NCBI RefSeq assembly: GCF_000718255.1
Contig: NZ_JOFJ01000025.1
Coordinates: 8,213 to 72,212 of the forward strand
Direction: 5' to 3'
From: Spirillospora albida
Lineage (GTDB): Bacteria > Actinomycetota > Actinomycetes > Streptosporangiales > Streptosporangiaceae
Length of the DNA stretch: 64,000 nucleotides
Position numbers and translations under genes: made by a program. The notes under the pieces were generated by a model. That model saw nothing but the letters and a program-made list of their open reading frames with translations. It was not told the DNA's origin and did not search any database. How positions within the stretch are numbered: position 1 is the first letter of the stretch; every line of letters begins with the position of its first letter. Shown here one piece after another: positions 1 through 9,504 of this stretch.

Positions 1-709
1 GGTGGCCCTTGACGTGCGGGTCGCCCTCGCTGCGCTTGTACTCCTCCTTGACCTCCTGCTTGGTCATGCGGATCTGCTTGCCGGTGCGGCGGCGCGCCAT
101 GGCGTAGTCGCCTGCGGCGAGGGCGACGCCGGTGGCGCCGGCCCAGCGCATCAGCTCCATGAGGGAGTCGGCGACGGTGGCGAGGAGGGAGCCGAGGGGG
201 AGGGACCCGGACGCCATGAGCAGCGGGATCAGGTCCTTCAGCGACAGGTAGGCCACGATCGCCAGGACGATCGTCTTCAGCAGCGCCTTCGTCGCCTCCC
301 ACAGGGACTGGGGGCCGAACATGCGCTTGAGGCCGCTGAACGGGTTGACGCGCTTGAACTGGGGCTTGAGCAGCTTCGTGGCGGGGTGCATGCCCTGCGC
401 GGCGCCGGCCGCGATGGGGACGAACACGGCGAGGGCGGCGAGCGGCAGCAGCGCCATCGCGCCGTCCATGAGGCCGTCGCCGAGGAGGCGCAGCGCGAGG
501 GCCGGCTCGGGGTTCTCGATGATGTGCCCGACCTCGTTCATGATGCCGCGTCCGGCCTCGGTGGCCTTGCGCATCGTGATCGGCAGGACGAGCCCCGCGG
601 CGAGGATCATCGCCCACGCGCCGAAGTCGGGGGTGCGGGCTACGGTTCCGTCCTTGCGGGCCTTCTTCTTCTTCTGCGCTGTGGGCTGTTCTGTCTTCTC
701 ACCGCTCAT
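1..709 (-). CDS. flhB: FlhB, flagellar export apparatus switch protein (3' part outside window)
   Basis: FlhB is the membrane protein of the flagellar type III export gate that switches export from rod/hook to filament substrates. The start matches the family: a charged N-terminus containing EKTEQPT and then Lys-rich QKKKKARKDG, followed by hydrophobic segments at about residues 30-50, 85-110, 150-170 and 180-200. About 236 residues are visible; the cytoplasmic part with the NPTH autocleavage site lies beyond the left edge. Its ATG overlaps the fliR stop (ATGA), so it is translationally coupled and the last gene seen of the flbD-to-flhB operon. Confidence 0.95.
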   Translation of the reverse strand, partial: MSGEKTEQPTAQKKKKARKDGTVARTPDFGAWAMILAAGLVLPITMRKATEAGRGIMNEVGHIIENPEPALALRLLGDGLMDGAMALLPLAALAVFVPIAAGAAQGMHPATKLLKPQFKRVNPFSGLKRMFGPQSLWEATKALLKTIVLAIVAYLSLKDLIPLLMASGSLPLGSLLATVADSLMELMRWAGATGVALAAGDYAMARRRTGKQIRMTKQEVKEEYKRSEGDPHVKGH

Positions 710-1464
710 GAGCCCGCGGCCTCCATCACGAATCGGACGGCCTTGTCGACGACGCCGTCCAGGACGCCGGGCAGGACGGCGACCGCCGTCCCGGCCAGGG
801 AGAGGGTCAGCATGATCTTCAGGGGGAAGCCGAGCGAGAACGCGTTGAGGGCGGGGGCGGCGCGGCTCAGCAGGCCGAGGGCGACGTCGGCGCAGAACAG
901 GACGGCGATGATCGGCCCGGCGATCTGGAGCGCGGCGAGGAACATGTCGGTCATGCCGGTGGTGAGCAGTTCGCTGAGGGTGCCGAGCGCGAGGGTTCCG
1001 TCCAGGGGGAGGAGCTCGAACGTCTCGGTGAAGCCGCGGATGACGAGCTGGTAGCCGCCGGACGCCAGCAGCAGCGTGGTCGCGGTCAGGTTGTAGAACC
1101 GGCCGAACACGGACGTGGGGGTCTGCGACACGGGGTCGAACGCGGTGGCGAGGCTGAACCCGCCGAACAGGTCGATGAGGTCGCCGGCGGCCTGGATGGC
1201 GGCGAAGACGAGGGAGGTGATGAAGCCGAGCGCCATGCCCGCGACGACCTGCTCCACGGCCGCGGTGACGACGGCCGCGCCGGTGAAGTCGGGGACCTGC
1301 TGCGACAGCCGCGGCGCCATCGGCAGCGCGATGGCGACGGACAGCAGCGCCTTGACCGGCATCGGGATGAGCCGCGTGTTGAACGGGGGGCACACCATCA
1401 GCCAGGCCGCCGCGCGGATCGAGCCGAGCAGCACGGCGAGGAGGGTCGCGGACGACAGCGTCAC
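706..1464 (-). CDS. fliR: FliR, flagellar export gate protein
   Basis: FliR is a polytopic inner-membrane component of the flagellar export gate, which it forms with FliP and FliQ. The 252-residue product is hydrophobic almost throughout, with the family's conserved early stretch (PPFNTRLIPMPVKALLSVA) and typical length. The start is GTG at 1464, four bases after the fliQ stop; its own stop overlaps the flhB start. Position between fliQ and flhB is the standard flagellar order and supports the assignment. Confidence 0.95.
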   Translation of the reverse strand: MTLSSATLLAVLLGSIRAAAWLMVCPPFNTRLIPMPVKALLSVAIALPMAPRLSQQVPDFTGAAVVTAAVEQVVAGMALGFITSLVFAAIQAAGDLIDLFGGFSLATAFDPVSQTPTSVFGRFYNLTATTLLLASGGYQLVIRGFTETFELLPLDGTLALGTLSELLTTGMTDMFLAALQIAGPIIAVLFCADVALGLLSRAAPALNAFSLGFPLKIMLTLSLAGTAVAVLPGVLDGVVDKAVRFVMEAAGS

Positions 1465-1467
1465 GGC

Positions 1468-1743
1468 TCAGCCCCCGTTGAGGAGCTGCGGCACCTTCTC
1501 GAAGAGCGCCGTCGTGAAGCTCATCATCTCGTGCAGCGCCCAGTTGCCCGACATCATCAGGGCGACGGCGACGCCGACGGCCTTCGGGACGAAGGACAGC
1601 GTGACCTCCTGGATCTGGGTCACCGACTGGAACAGCGAGATCGCGAAGCCGATGATCAGCGAGGTCAGCAGGATCGGGGCGGACAGCTTGGCGGCGACGA
1701 TCATCGCCTGCAGGGCGATGTGCAGGACTTCGGTGTCGCTCAT
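1468..1743 (-). CDS. fliQ: FliQ, flagellar export gate protein
   Basis: FliQ is a small two-helix membrane subunit of the export gate that wraps around the FliP/FliR core. The 91-residue product has two hydrophobic helices (about residues 12-35 and 50-75) and a recognisable core, LIIGFAISLFQSVTQIQEVT, near residue 30. Length is normal for the family. It sits between fliP and fliR; the gap to fliP is about 76 bp, the longest in this part of the operon. Confidence 0.95.
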   Translation of the reverse strand: MSDTEVLHIALQAMIVAAKLSAPILLTSLIIGFAISLFQSVTQIQEVTLSFVPKAVGVAVALMMSGNWALHEMMSFTTALFEKVPQLLNGG

Positions 1744-1819
1744 GGGACGTCCTTAACGGGTCGGCCGGACGGGCGGGGCGGGGTAGGCGGGACGCGGCCT
1801 GGGGCGGCGGCCCGCCGCG

Positions 1820-2713
1820 TCATCGGTAACTGGAGATCAGTGCAGTGATGATCAGGCCCCAGCCGTTGACCAGGACGAACAGCAGCAGCTTGAACGGCAG
1901 CGCGACGGTGACCGGCGGCAGCATCATCATGCCCAGCGACATCAGGGCGGCCGAGACGACCATGTCGATGATCAGGAAGGGGATGAAGATGACGAAGCCG
2001 ATGATGAACGCGGCGCGCAGCTCGGAGATCACGAACGCGGGGACCAGCGTGGTCATCGGGACCGACTCGGCGTTGGCCGGCTTCTGCTTGTCGGCGACCT
2101 TGGTGAACAGCGCGAGGTCTTCCTTGCGGGTCTGCTTGACCATGAACTCCCGCAGCGGCGGGGTGCCGGTCTCGATGGCCTGCGAGACGGTCTTGTCGCC
2201 CTTGAGGTAGGGCTGGACGGCGTCCTTGTTGATCTCGGACGCGACCGGGCTCATCAGGAACAGGCTGATGAACAGGGCGAGGCCGGCGAGCACCTGGTTG
2301 GGCGGGACGTTGGCGAGGCCGAGGGCGTTGCGGGTGATGCTCAGCACCACGAAGATCTTGGTGAAGCTGGTGCAGAGCAGCAGGATGGCGGGGGCGACCG
2401 ACAGGACGGTCAGCCCGAGCATGATGACGATCGACTGGCTGGGCTTGCCGTTGACGCCGTTGAGGTCCACGGTGACCTGGCCGCCGGGGTTCCCGGCGGG
2501 GTTTCCGGTGGGGCCCTGCGGGCCGGCGGGCCCGTTCGTCCCGTTCCGGGTGGCGGGGTCGGCGGGCGGCGTCGGGACGGCGAGGACCCGTTCCGCCGCG
2601 GCCGGCCGGAGCTGCGGGGTGGTGGCGGCGTCGGCGGCGGTGGACGCGCCGAACAGCAGTCCGAGGACGGCCGCGGCGGCGAGCAGCGCCAGGCCGAGGA
2701 CACGAGTGATCAC
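1820..2713 (-). CDS. fliP: FliP, flagellar export gate protein with Gly/Pro-rich extension
   Basis: FliP forms the core of the flagellar export gate. The C-terminal 220 residues are typical, including SFTKIFVVLSITRNALG, PPNQVLAGLALFISLFLM and FVISELRAAFIIGF motifs and four hydrophobic segments. I chose GTG at 2713, which overlaps the fliO stop; this gives 297 residues with an N-terminal signal-like helix. Between that helix and the first conserved segment (about residues 25-75) there is an unusual periplasmic stretch rich in Pro, Gly and Asn (NGPAGPQGPTGNPAGNPGG), absent from enterobacterial FliP. Confidence 0.93.
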   Translation of the reverse strand: MITRVLGLALLAAAAVLGLLFGASTAADAATTPQLRPAAAERVLAVPTPPADPATRNGTNGPAGPQGPTGNPAGNPGGQVTVDLNGVNGKPSQSIVIMLGLTVLSVAPAILLLCTSFTKIFVVLSITRNALGLANVPPNQVLAGLALFISLFLMSPVASEINKDAVQPYLKGDKTVSQAIETGTPPLREFMVKQTRKEDLALFTKVADKQKPANAESVPMTTLVPAFVISELRAAFIIGFVIFIPFLIIDMVVSAALMSLGMMMLPPVTVALPFKLLLFVLVNGWGLIITALISSYR

Positions 2714-3129
2714 TTTCGGGCCGTCCGTTCGCGGAGGAGGTCGAGGGCGGTGGCCCAGGTCCGGGGCGACAGCGCCGAGCCGGCGAGGGCCGCGCCGGAC
2801 GGCGCGTGGGGCCGGTCCGCCGCGGCGGGGGCGTCCAGGTCGACCGGGCTGCGCTGCTCGATCTCCTGCCTGCGCTGCTCGATGGCGGCCGGGTCGACCT
2901 CGCCGAGGAGGGTGATCTGGCCTTCGGTGACGCCGAGCACGAGCGCCCGGTCGGTCACCTGGACGACGGTGACGGAGGAGTTCCGGCTGAGCTGCTGGCG
3001 GGCGAGGACGTTCACCACGTCCCCGCCGCGGGCGGCGAGAGGCCGCCGGGCGACCTTGGCCAGCACCCACATGAGGGCCAGGACGACGGTGAGCGAGAGG
3101 GCGATCCGGAGGACCGTCTCGATCATCAC
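2710..3129 (-). CDS. fliO: FliO, flagellar biosynthesis protein
   Basis: FliO is a small bitopic membrane protein that assists assembly of the FliP ring. The 139-residue product has one N-terminal membrane helix (about residues 5-25), then a small globular domain with the family-like pattern of strands around NSSVTVVQVTDRALVLGVTE, and a divergent charged tail. Sequence conservation of FliO is low, so the call leans on size, topology and position between fliN and fliP. GTG at 3129 is preceded by AGGAG at good spacing; an ATG lies one codon later. Confidence 0.88.
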   Translation of the reverse strand: MMIETVLRIALSLTVVLALMWVLAKVARRPLAARGGDVVNVLARQQLSRNSSVTVVQVTDRALVLGVTEGQITLLGEVDPAAIEQRRQEIEQRSPVDLDAPAAADRPHAPSGAALAGSALSPRTWATALDLLRERTARK

Positions 3130-3138
3130 AAGCGACTC

Positions 3139-3873
3139 CTACTGGCTGGCGGGCGGGACGATCTCGGTCAGGCGGATGCCGAAGTTCTCGTCGATGACGA
3201 CGACCTCGCCGCGGGCGATCAGCCGGCCGTTGACGAGCAGGTCGGCGGAGGACCCGGCGGCCCGGTCGAGTTCGACGACCGCGCCGGGCGACAGCGAGAG
3301 CAGTTCCCGGACGGTCATCCGGGTGCGGCCCAGCTCGGCGGTGACCTCCATCTCCACGTCGTGGAGGAGGTCGAGGCGCGGCGGGGTGGCGTGGGTCTCG
3401 GGCTGCGCCGCCTCCACCGGCTCGGCGGGCGCCGGCCACGGCGTCACGACCAGCGCGAGGACGGCGCGGACGGTGTCGCCCTCCAGGAACGGGACGTACA
3501 GGGCCTCACCGCGGGCGGCGAGGGAGCCGAGCCCGACCTCGGGGTCGGCGGCCTGGCCGGGGTCGACGACGACCGGGCCGAGGATCTTGGCGGCGGCCTC
3601 CAGGGCGGGCTGGACGGCCTGGGCCAGGTCCAGCTCGCCGAGGGGGCTCTGCTGCAGGGCGTCCACCAGGTCCTGGCCGACGGCGACGGCGACCTCGCCG
3701 GTCGCGGCGCCGGAGAACCGGGCGCAGACGACCTGGCCCTCGGGGGTCTGCACGGGCCGCTCGGGGGTCGGCGCGCCGATCTCCAGCGGCGCCCCGATCG
3801 GCAGCGTGGTGATCATGGCCTGGGCGGCGGTGTGCGCGAGGTCCACGCGGGCGGTGTCGGTCAGTGCGGTCAT
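3139..3873 (-). CDS. fliN: FliN/FliY-type flagellar motor switch protein
   Basis: This is a C-ring switch protein. The C-terminal 80 residues are a SpoA/FliN domain (LLHDVEMEVTAELGRTRMTV, LSPGAVVELDR, LVNGRLIARGEVVVIDENFG). The first 150 residues form an additional domain resembling the CheC-like part of FliY, with an acidic-rich fold around DLVDALQQSPLGELDLAQA. At 244 residues it is longer than a minimal FliN. ATG at 3873 overlaps the fliM stop (ATGA). Whether the N-terminal domain retains CheY-P phosphatase activity cannot be told from the sequence. Confidence 0.92.
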   Translation of the reverse strand: MTALTDTARVDLAHTAAQAMITTLPIGAPLEIGAPTPERPVQTPEGQVVCARFSGAATGEVAVAVGQDLVDALQQSPLGELDLAQAVQPALEAAAKILGPVVVDPGQAADPEVGLGSLAARGEALYVPFLEGDTVRAVLALVVTPWPAPAEPVEAAQPETHATPPRLDLLHDVEMEVTAELGRTRMTVRELLSLSPGAVVELDRAAGSSADLLVNGRLIARGEVVVIDENFGIRLTEIVPPASQ

Positions 3874-4874
3874 GGCTGGATGTCCTTGCTGGTCAGCGAC
3901 GTGGTCATCGGCGTGGTGAGCTGCTGCGCGCCCTTGGGCGGGGCGGGCACGACGAGGCAGGCGAGCCGGGGCCCGTGGCTGCCGGGCACGGCGTGCGCGA
4001 AGGTGATGTCCGCGGACGTCACCGACAGCGGGGCGGTGACGGCGTGGCCGAGGGGGAGCACGTCCCCGGGCTGCAGCCCGATGATCTGCTCGGACCGCAT
4101 TCGGATCGGGTCGAACCGGACGGCCACCTCGATCGGGGCGGCGCCGAGCGCGGCGGCCACGTTGCGGTGGGCCTCCTCGCGGGCGTGCCGCTGCGCCGGG
4201 GTCAGCGTGACGTCGCTGGCGTCCCCCTGGAGCTTCGGGAAGATCGAGGTGAACGGCAGGCAGATCGTCGCGAGGCACTCGTGCTCGCCGACCTTCATCT
4301 CGAACGAGGCGACGATGACCGCGTCGGAGGCCGAGCACGCCTGCACGAACTGCGGGTTGTACTCCAGCGCCTCGAGCTTCGGCCTGACGGCGACCAGGGT
4401 GTCGAAGGCGTAGCGGAACTCGTCCAGCGCCCGGTTCAGCAGGTTCCGCAGCAGCGGCGCCTCCATGTCCGACAGCGGACGCTCCGGCTGCGGTCCGCCG
4501 GGCCCGCCGAGCAGGTGGTCGACCGAGGCCATCGCGGTCTCCAGCGAGAACTCGATGATCGCCGTACCGGGCAGCGGCTCCAGCGTGAACGTGGCGAGCA
4601 TGGTCGGGGTGGAGAGCGACCCGATGTACTCGTCGTAGGTCTGCTGCTGGATCGACACCAGGGAGACCTGCGACACCACGCGCAGGCTCGACGTCAGCAG
4701 CGTCGAGTGCTGGCGGGCGAAGGTCTCGTAGGCGATCTGCAGCGTGCGGATGTGCTCACGCGACAGCTTGATGGGGCGCCGGAAGTCGTAGGGCTGCGGT
4801 TCCGCGGACTTGCCGCGGCGGGAAAGGCGCCCGGCCATGCGCGGCGCGGCGGCCGAAGACGTTGACTGGCTCAC
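3870..4874 (-). CDS. fliM: FliM, flagellar motor switch protein
   Basis: FliM is the middle component of the C-ring and binds CheY-P. The product has the conserved middle domain (CheC-like, including RPIKLSREHIRTLQIAYETF and LGGPGG) and a C-terminal SpoA-like domain. I take GTG at 4874 as the start (334 residues). The upstream in-frame ATG at 4886 lies inside the -10 element of a flagellar-type promoter at 4883-4910, so it would not be transcribed from there; with the GTG the mRNA would be leaderless or nearly so. Confidence 0.93.
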   Translation of the reverse strand: MSQSTSSAAAPRMAGRLSRRGKSAEPQPYDFRRPIKLSREHIRTLQIAYETFARQHSTLLTSSLRVVSQVSLVSIQQQTYDEYIGSLSTPTMLATFTLEPLPGTAIIEFSLETAMASVDHLLGGPGGPQPERPLSDMEAPLLRNLLNRALDEFRYAFDTLVAVRPKLEALEYNPQFVQACSASDAVIVASFEMKVGEHECLATICLPFTSIFPKLQGDASDVTLTPAQRHAREEAHRNVAAALGAAPIEVAVRFDPIRMRSEQIIGLQPGDVLPLGHAVTAPLSVTSADITFAHAVPGSHGPRLACLVVPAPPKGAQQLTTPMTTSLTSKDIQP

Positions 4875-4882
4875 GATTCCAC

Positions 4883-4910
4883 CCATCGGCGGGTCCCGGG
4901 ACCGCCTGAG
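4883..4910 (-). promoter_or_regulatory. Sigma-28-like promoter for fliM
   Basis: On the minus strand the sequence reads CTCAG, 15 bp, GCCGATGG (-35 at 4906-4910, -10 at 4883-4890). It lies in the 134-bp gap between fliL and fliM. The same bipartite motif with identical spacing occurs upstream of flbD, flhA and an MCP gene. The expected transcription start is about at the fliM GTG. Confidence 0.7.
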
Positions 4911-5008
4911 GGAAACGCCGCCGGCCGGGTTCGCGGGGACGCGAACCCGGTGCGCGGTGAACGGCCGGCGGAGCCGGCGGGAACGCCCTGGGGGAGGGGC
5001 CTGGGGGG

Positions 5009-5461
5009 CTACTGCATGACGAACTCGGTGAAGTAGACGTCCATGACGTCGTGGTGGTACGCCTCTTCGATCTTCTTCAGGAGTTCCTTCTTGGCCTGCT
5101 CCCGGGCCTTGTTGGTGGACAGCTCCGCCACGGACCGGTTGCTGAACTGCTGGATCGCGAGGTCGAGGGCCTTGCTGCCCTCCGGCGGCTCGTGCGCGTC
5201 CGCGGTGGCCTGGAGGGCGAGCGCGAGCTTGAGGTAGTGGCCGTCGTCGAGGTTGATCGTGATGGGCTCCAGCGGGGCGACGACGCCCGGCTTCGGTGCC
5301 GCCTTCTCCTCGCCTCCGCCGGCGAACAGCATGAAGTAGGCGGCCGCCGCGGCGGCGACCAGCCCCACGGCGGCGCCGATGATCAGCAGCTTCTTGGACT
5401 TCTTCTTGTCACCGGCCGCCTCCTCGGCGTCCGGCGCGGCCTTGAGCTTGGCGTCGGCCAT
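5009..5461 (-). CDS. fliL: FliL, flagellar basal-body stator-associated protein
   Basis: FliL surrounds the stator and supports torque. The 150-residue protein has a Lys-rich cytoplasmic N-terminus (GDKKKSKKLL), one membrane helix at about residues 25-45, and a periplasmic stomatin-like domain with the family pattern of the acylated-like strand LEPITINLDDGHYLKLALAL and the end VYFTEFVMQ. Length and location after motB match many flagellar operons. The gap to motB is 28 bp. Confidence 0.93.
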   Translation of the reverse strand: MADAKLKAAPDAEEAAGDKKKSKKLLIIGAAVGLVAAAAAAYFMLFAGGGEEKAAPKPGVVAPLEPITINLDDGHYLKLALALQATADAHEPPEGSKALDLAIQQFSNRSVAELSTNKAREQAKKELLKKIEEAYHHDVMDVYFTEFVMQ

Positions 5462-5489
5462 GATCTCTCCAGGGGTGATCGGTGATCGG

Positions 5490-6434
5490 TCAATGCGAGG
5501 TGGACGAGGTGGTCGTTGCGGTCGAGGTGGACGTGCCGGACGAGGCCGCCTGACCGGCCGCCGACGGCAGCAGCGCCCGCACCTCGGCCGGCAGGTCCGA
5601 CAGCACGGCGATCTCCACCCGCCGGTTCAGCCGCAGCGACCGCGAGTCGCTCACCGGGTACAGCGGGCGCTGCTCGGCGTAGCCGGCGGCGCTCAGCCGC
5701 CCGGCCGGCAGCCGCCCGGCCTGCATCAGGCGCCGGACGACCGTGGACGCGCGGGCCGTGGACAGCTCCCAGTTCGACGGGTACAGCCCCGACACCATCG
5801 GCAGGTGGTTGGTGTGGCCGTCCACCTGGATCCGGTTCGTCTTGGTCTTGAGGGGCGGCGCGATGGCGTCCACGATGCGGCGGCCCTTGGCCTGCAGCTC
5901 CGCCGAGGCGTTCCCGAACACCACCTCGTCGGTGACGACGGTCACCACGAGGCCGCGCTCATCGATACGGAACTTGACCGCGTCCTGGGCGTTGTTGCGC
6001 TTCAGGGCCTCCTCGATCGCCTTCTGGAGCTTCTCGAAGCTCTCCACCTCGGCCTCGGCCTTCTGGGCGCGCTCGGACGCGCGCCTCCGGTCGGCGTCGG
6101 CGACGGCCTTGCGGGCCTTCTCCTTCTCCGCGTCGGTCGGCGGCTCCCCGACCGTCGGCTGCATCTCCGCGGGGTCCGGCGCGTTGGACGCGGCCTCGCC
6201 CGCGAGGGCCTTGCCCTGCGCCTCGAACGCCACCGACTCCTGCCCGAGCGCGCCCGCCAGGCTGGCCCGCAGCTTCTCGAACTTCGTCTGGTCGACCTGG
6301 CTGATCGCGAACATCACGATGAACAGGGCCATCAGCACCGTGAGCATGTCGGCGTAGGTCACGAGCCACCGTTCGTGGTTCTCGTGCTCCTCCTCATGTC
6401 CGCCGCGTTTGCGGCGGCCCCCTCCGCTGCTCAT
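5490..6434 (-). CDS. motB: MotB, flagellar stator subunit
   Basis: MotB anchors the stator to peptidoglycan and carries the ion path. The N-terminal helix (about residues 24-45) contains the critical Asp in VTYADMLTVLMALFIVMF. Residues 60-170 form a charged linker rich in Glu, Lys and Ala, probably coiled coil. The OmpA-like domain (about 180-295) has VDGHTNHLPM and the NWELSTARA motif. The tail is Ser/Thr-rich. The start overlaps the motA stop by one base, which keeps the 4:2 stator pair coupled. Confidence 0.95.
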   Translation of the reverse strand: MSSGGGRRKRGGHEEEHENHERWLVTYADMLTVLMALFIVMFAISQVDQTKFEKLRASLAGALGQESVAFEAQGKALAGEAASNAPDPAEMQPTVGEPPTDAEKEKARKAVADADRRRASERAQKAEAEVESFEKLQKAIEEALKRNNAQDAVKFRIDERGLVVTVVTDEVVFGNASAELQAKGRRIVDAIAPPLKTKTNRIQVDGHTNHLPMVSGLYPSNWELSTARASTVVRRLMQAGRLPAGRLSAAGYAEQRPLYPVSDSRSLRLNRRVEIAVLSDLPAEVRALLPSAAGQAASSGTSTSTATTTSSTSH

Positions 6435-7207
6435 CAGGCGGCCTTCTTGTCCTTCTCGCCCTCACCGGGCGGGAGCAGGCTCTTGAGCTTGCGCGACACC
6501 AGGCGCGGGTTGGTGCCCGCCTGGATGTTCGCGATGCCCTCGATCGTCAGTTCCATCTGGGCGCACTCCACCTCGCTGATCCGCTTGAGCCGGTTGCCGA
6601 GCGGCAGCCAGAACACGTTCGCGGACAGCACGCCCCACAGCGTCGCGACGAACGCGGCGCCGATCATGTGGCCGAGCTCCTCGGGCTTGTCGAGGTTCTC
6701 CAGGACGTGCACGAGGCTGATGACCGTCCCGATGATGCCGATCGTGGGCGCGTACCCGCCCATGTCGGTGAAGATCTTCGAGCCGGACTTGTCGGCCCTG
6801 CGCTTGGCGTCGACCTCCGCCTCGAGGATCTCGCGGAGCTCCTCGGGGTCGGTGCCGTCGATCGCGAGTTCGAGGCCCCGTCGCAGGAAGGGGTCCTCCA
6901 CCTCCTTGATCGCGTCCTCCAGCGCCAGCAGGCCCTCGCGCCGGGCGCGCTCGGCCAGCTTCACGATGGAGTCGACCAGGTCGCCGCTCGGGGTGGTCTT
7001 GGCGGTGAAGGCGCGGACGAACTGGGCGCCGATGCCCGTGGTGTCGCGCAGGATGCCGCCCGCCATGGCGGCGCCGAACGTCCCGAAGAACACCAGGATC
7101 AGCGGCGGCAGCAGCATGATCGACATCGGGCTGCCGCCCTCGAGGATCATCGCCACCATGATCGCGGCCAGCGCGATGACGATCCCGACTATGGTCGCGA
7201 GGTCCAT
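6434..7207 (-). CDS. motA: MotA, flagellar stator subunit
   Basis: MotA is the ion-channel partner of MotB. The 257-residue product has four membrane helices in the usual two pairs, a cytoplasmic loop with the charged residues that contact FliG (LAERARREGLLALEDAI), and the conserved proline region GGYAPTIGIIGTVISLVHVL. Length is standard. Its start overlaps the flbD stop. I cannot tell from sequence alone whether the stator uses protons or sodium. Confidence 0.95.
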   Translation of the reverse strand: MDLATIVGIVIALAAIMVAMILEGGSPMSIMLLPPLILVFFGTFGAAMAGGILRDTTGIGAQFVRAFTAKTTPSGDLVDSIVKLAERARREGLLALEDAIKEVEDPFLRRGLELAIDGTDPEELREILEAEVDAKRRADKSGSKIFTDMGGYAPTIGIIGTVISLVHVLENLDKPEELGHMIGAAFVATLWGVLSANVFWLPLGNRLKRISEVECAQMELTIEGIANIQAGTNPRLVSRKLKSLLPPGEGEKDKKAA

Positions 7208-7497
7208 CAGCGCTCCTTCTTGGGCGTCAGATGGACGATCCGGGCCTGGTCCTCGGCGTCGAGCGCGCCCACCGCGGCGGCGCGGCGGCCCCCGGACGAG
7301 ATGAGGATCTCCGCGTCCGCGATCAGTTCCGCCCGGTACCGGCGCACCAGCGTGACGAAATCGGCCAGGGACTCCTCGATGAGGTACTTCGTCCCGTCGA
7401 CCAGGGTGATGACCGTGTCAGGGGTCTGGTCGGCCCGCTCGATCAGGTCCGGGTTCAACGCGAAGGCCGGGCCGTTGAGGCGAGTCAGAAGTATCAC
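7207..7497 (-). CDS. flbD: FlbD family flagellar protein
   Basis: This is the first gene of the operon. FlbD-family proteins of Gram-positive flagellar loci are short (60-100 residues) and of unclear role. The sequence starts MILLTRLNGPAFALNPDLIE and continues with DTVITLVDGTKYLIEESLADF, the family hallmark. It is unrelated to the Caulobacter regulator of the same name. The start is GTG at 7497 and its stop overlaps the motA start. Two candidate sigma-28-like promoters lie 60-190 bp upstream. Confidence 0.9.
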   Translation of the reverse strand: MILLTRLNGPAFALNPDLIERADQTPDTVITLVDGTKYLIEESLADFVTLVRRYRAELIADAEILISSGGRRAAAVGALDAEDQARIVHLTPKKER

Positions 7498-7556
7498 TGG
7501 GTCCGTCCCTGGAGATCGTCAAGACAACATGGCCCGTCCGTGGGCCGGCACCCGAC

Positions 7557-7584
7557 CCATCGGCCGCACCCGGCCCCGGCTGAG
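7557..7584 (-). promoter_or_regulatory. Sigma-28-like promoter for the flbD-flhB operon
   Basis: Minus-strand CTCAG (7580-7584), 15 bp, GCCGATGG (7557-7564). It matches the motif found before fliM, flhA and an MCP gene, including the GGGTGCG end of the spacer shared with the flhA copy and the copy at 23.0 kb. It sits 60 bp upstream of the flbD start. Confidence 0.72.
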
Positions 7585-7661
7585 GAAACACCCGTTGTGC
7601 GGTGCGGCTCAGCGCGGACGGCAGAGCGTCCACCCGAATCGGTGAACACCCGCTTCGAGCA

Positions 7662-7689
7662 CCATCGGCCGCCCGGCGCCCGGCTTTAC
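7662..7689 (-). promoter_or_regulatory. Second candidate sigma-28 promoter upstream of flbD
   Basis: Minus-strand GTAAA (7685-7689), 15 bp, GCCGATGG (7662-7669). The -35 here is the classical TAAA of sigma-28 promoters rather than TCAG. It is about 105 bp upstream of the first copy, so the operon may have tandem promoters. With a single altered element it is less certain. Confidence 0.45.
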
Positions 7690-7711
7690 CCCCTCGCCCG
7701 AACAACCGGGA

Positions 7712-7757
7712 CCGGCCCGTCCCCGGGAGGCCGCGGGAACGGCCGGGGACGGGCCGG
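7712..7757 (-). terminator. Hairpin after the ABC-F gene
   Basis: A perfect 14-bp stem (7712-7725 with 7744-7757, CCGGCCCGTCCCCG on the left arm) and an 18-nt GC-rich loop begins two bases beyond the ABC-F stop. There is no clear U-tract, as is common in high-GC actinobacteria. It separates the ABC-F transcript from the flagellar promoters. Confidence 0.7.
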
Positions 7758-7758
7758 A

Positions 7759-9363
<1,605 letters not shown>

Positions 9364-9477
9364 GACTTCCTCCGAAGGCGGGCTCCCGCGCGCCCCGGAG
9401 GGGGCCGGAGAACCCGAAGTGAGAGACGACGTCGGAACCGCGGGCCGCACCCGGCGGCCGAGCGGGCGTCGCTCTCA
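9364..9477 (-). promoter_or_regulatory. Attenuator-like leader of the ABC-F gene
   Basis: Two hairpins are visible in the leader RNA. The distal one pairs CCUCCG (9396-9401) with CGGAGG (9369-9374), which contains the ABC-F ribosome binding site, so that site would be hidden. The proximal one pairs 9467-9477 with 9420-9431 (11 pairs, one bulge) and includes the stop codon of a 7-residue upstream ORF. A ribosome stalled on that ORF would break the proximal hairpin and could refold the leader. This is the layout of ribosome-mediated attenuation known for erm and ABC-F genes; the mechanism here is inferred. Confidence 0.6.
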
Positions 9478-9498
9478 GAGGAAGAAGTGGTAGTGCAC
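9475..9498 (-). CDS. Upstream leader peptide of the ABC-F gene (M-HYHFFL)
   Basis: A GTG-initiated ORF encodes seven residues (fMet-His-Tyr-His-Phe-Phe-Leu) and a TGA stop. It begins six bases after a plausible -10 (TAGCTT), so its mRNA would be leaderless. The aromatic and His-rich content and its place ahead of a hairpin overlapping its stop fit a regulatory leader peptide that senses stalled ribosomes. Expression is not proven. Confidence 0.55.
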   Translation of the reverse strand: MHYHFFL

Positions 9499-9504
9499 GA
9501 TCTC

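Noticed and set aside
2750..4413. Long plus-strand ORFs antisense to fliO, fliN and fliM
   Set aside because: They are shadows of the minus-strand genes, with unnatural Arg/Gly-rich composition.
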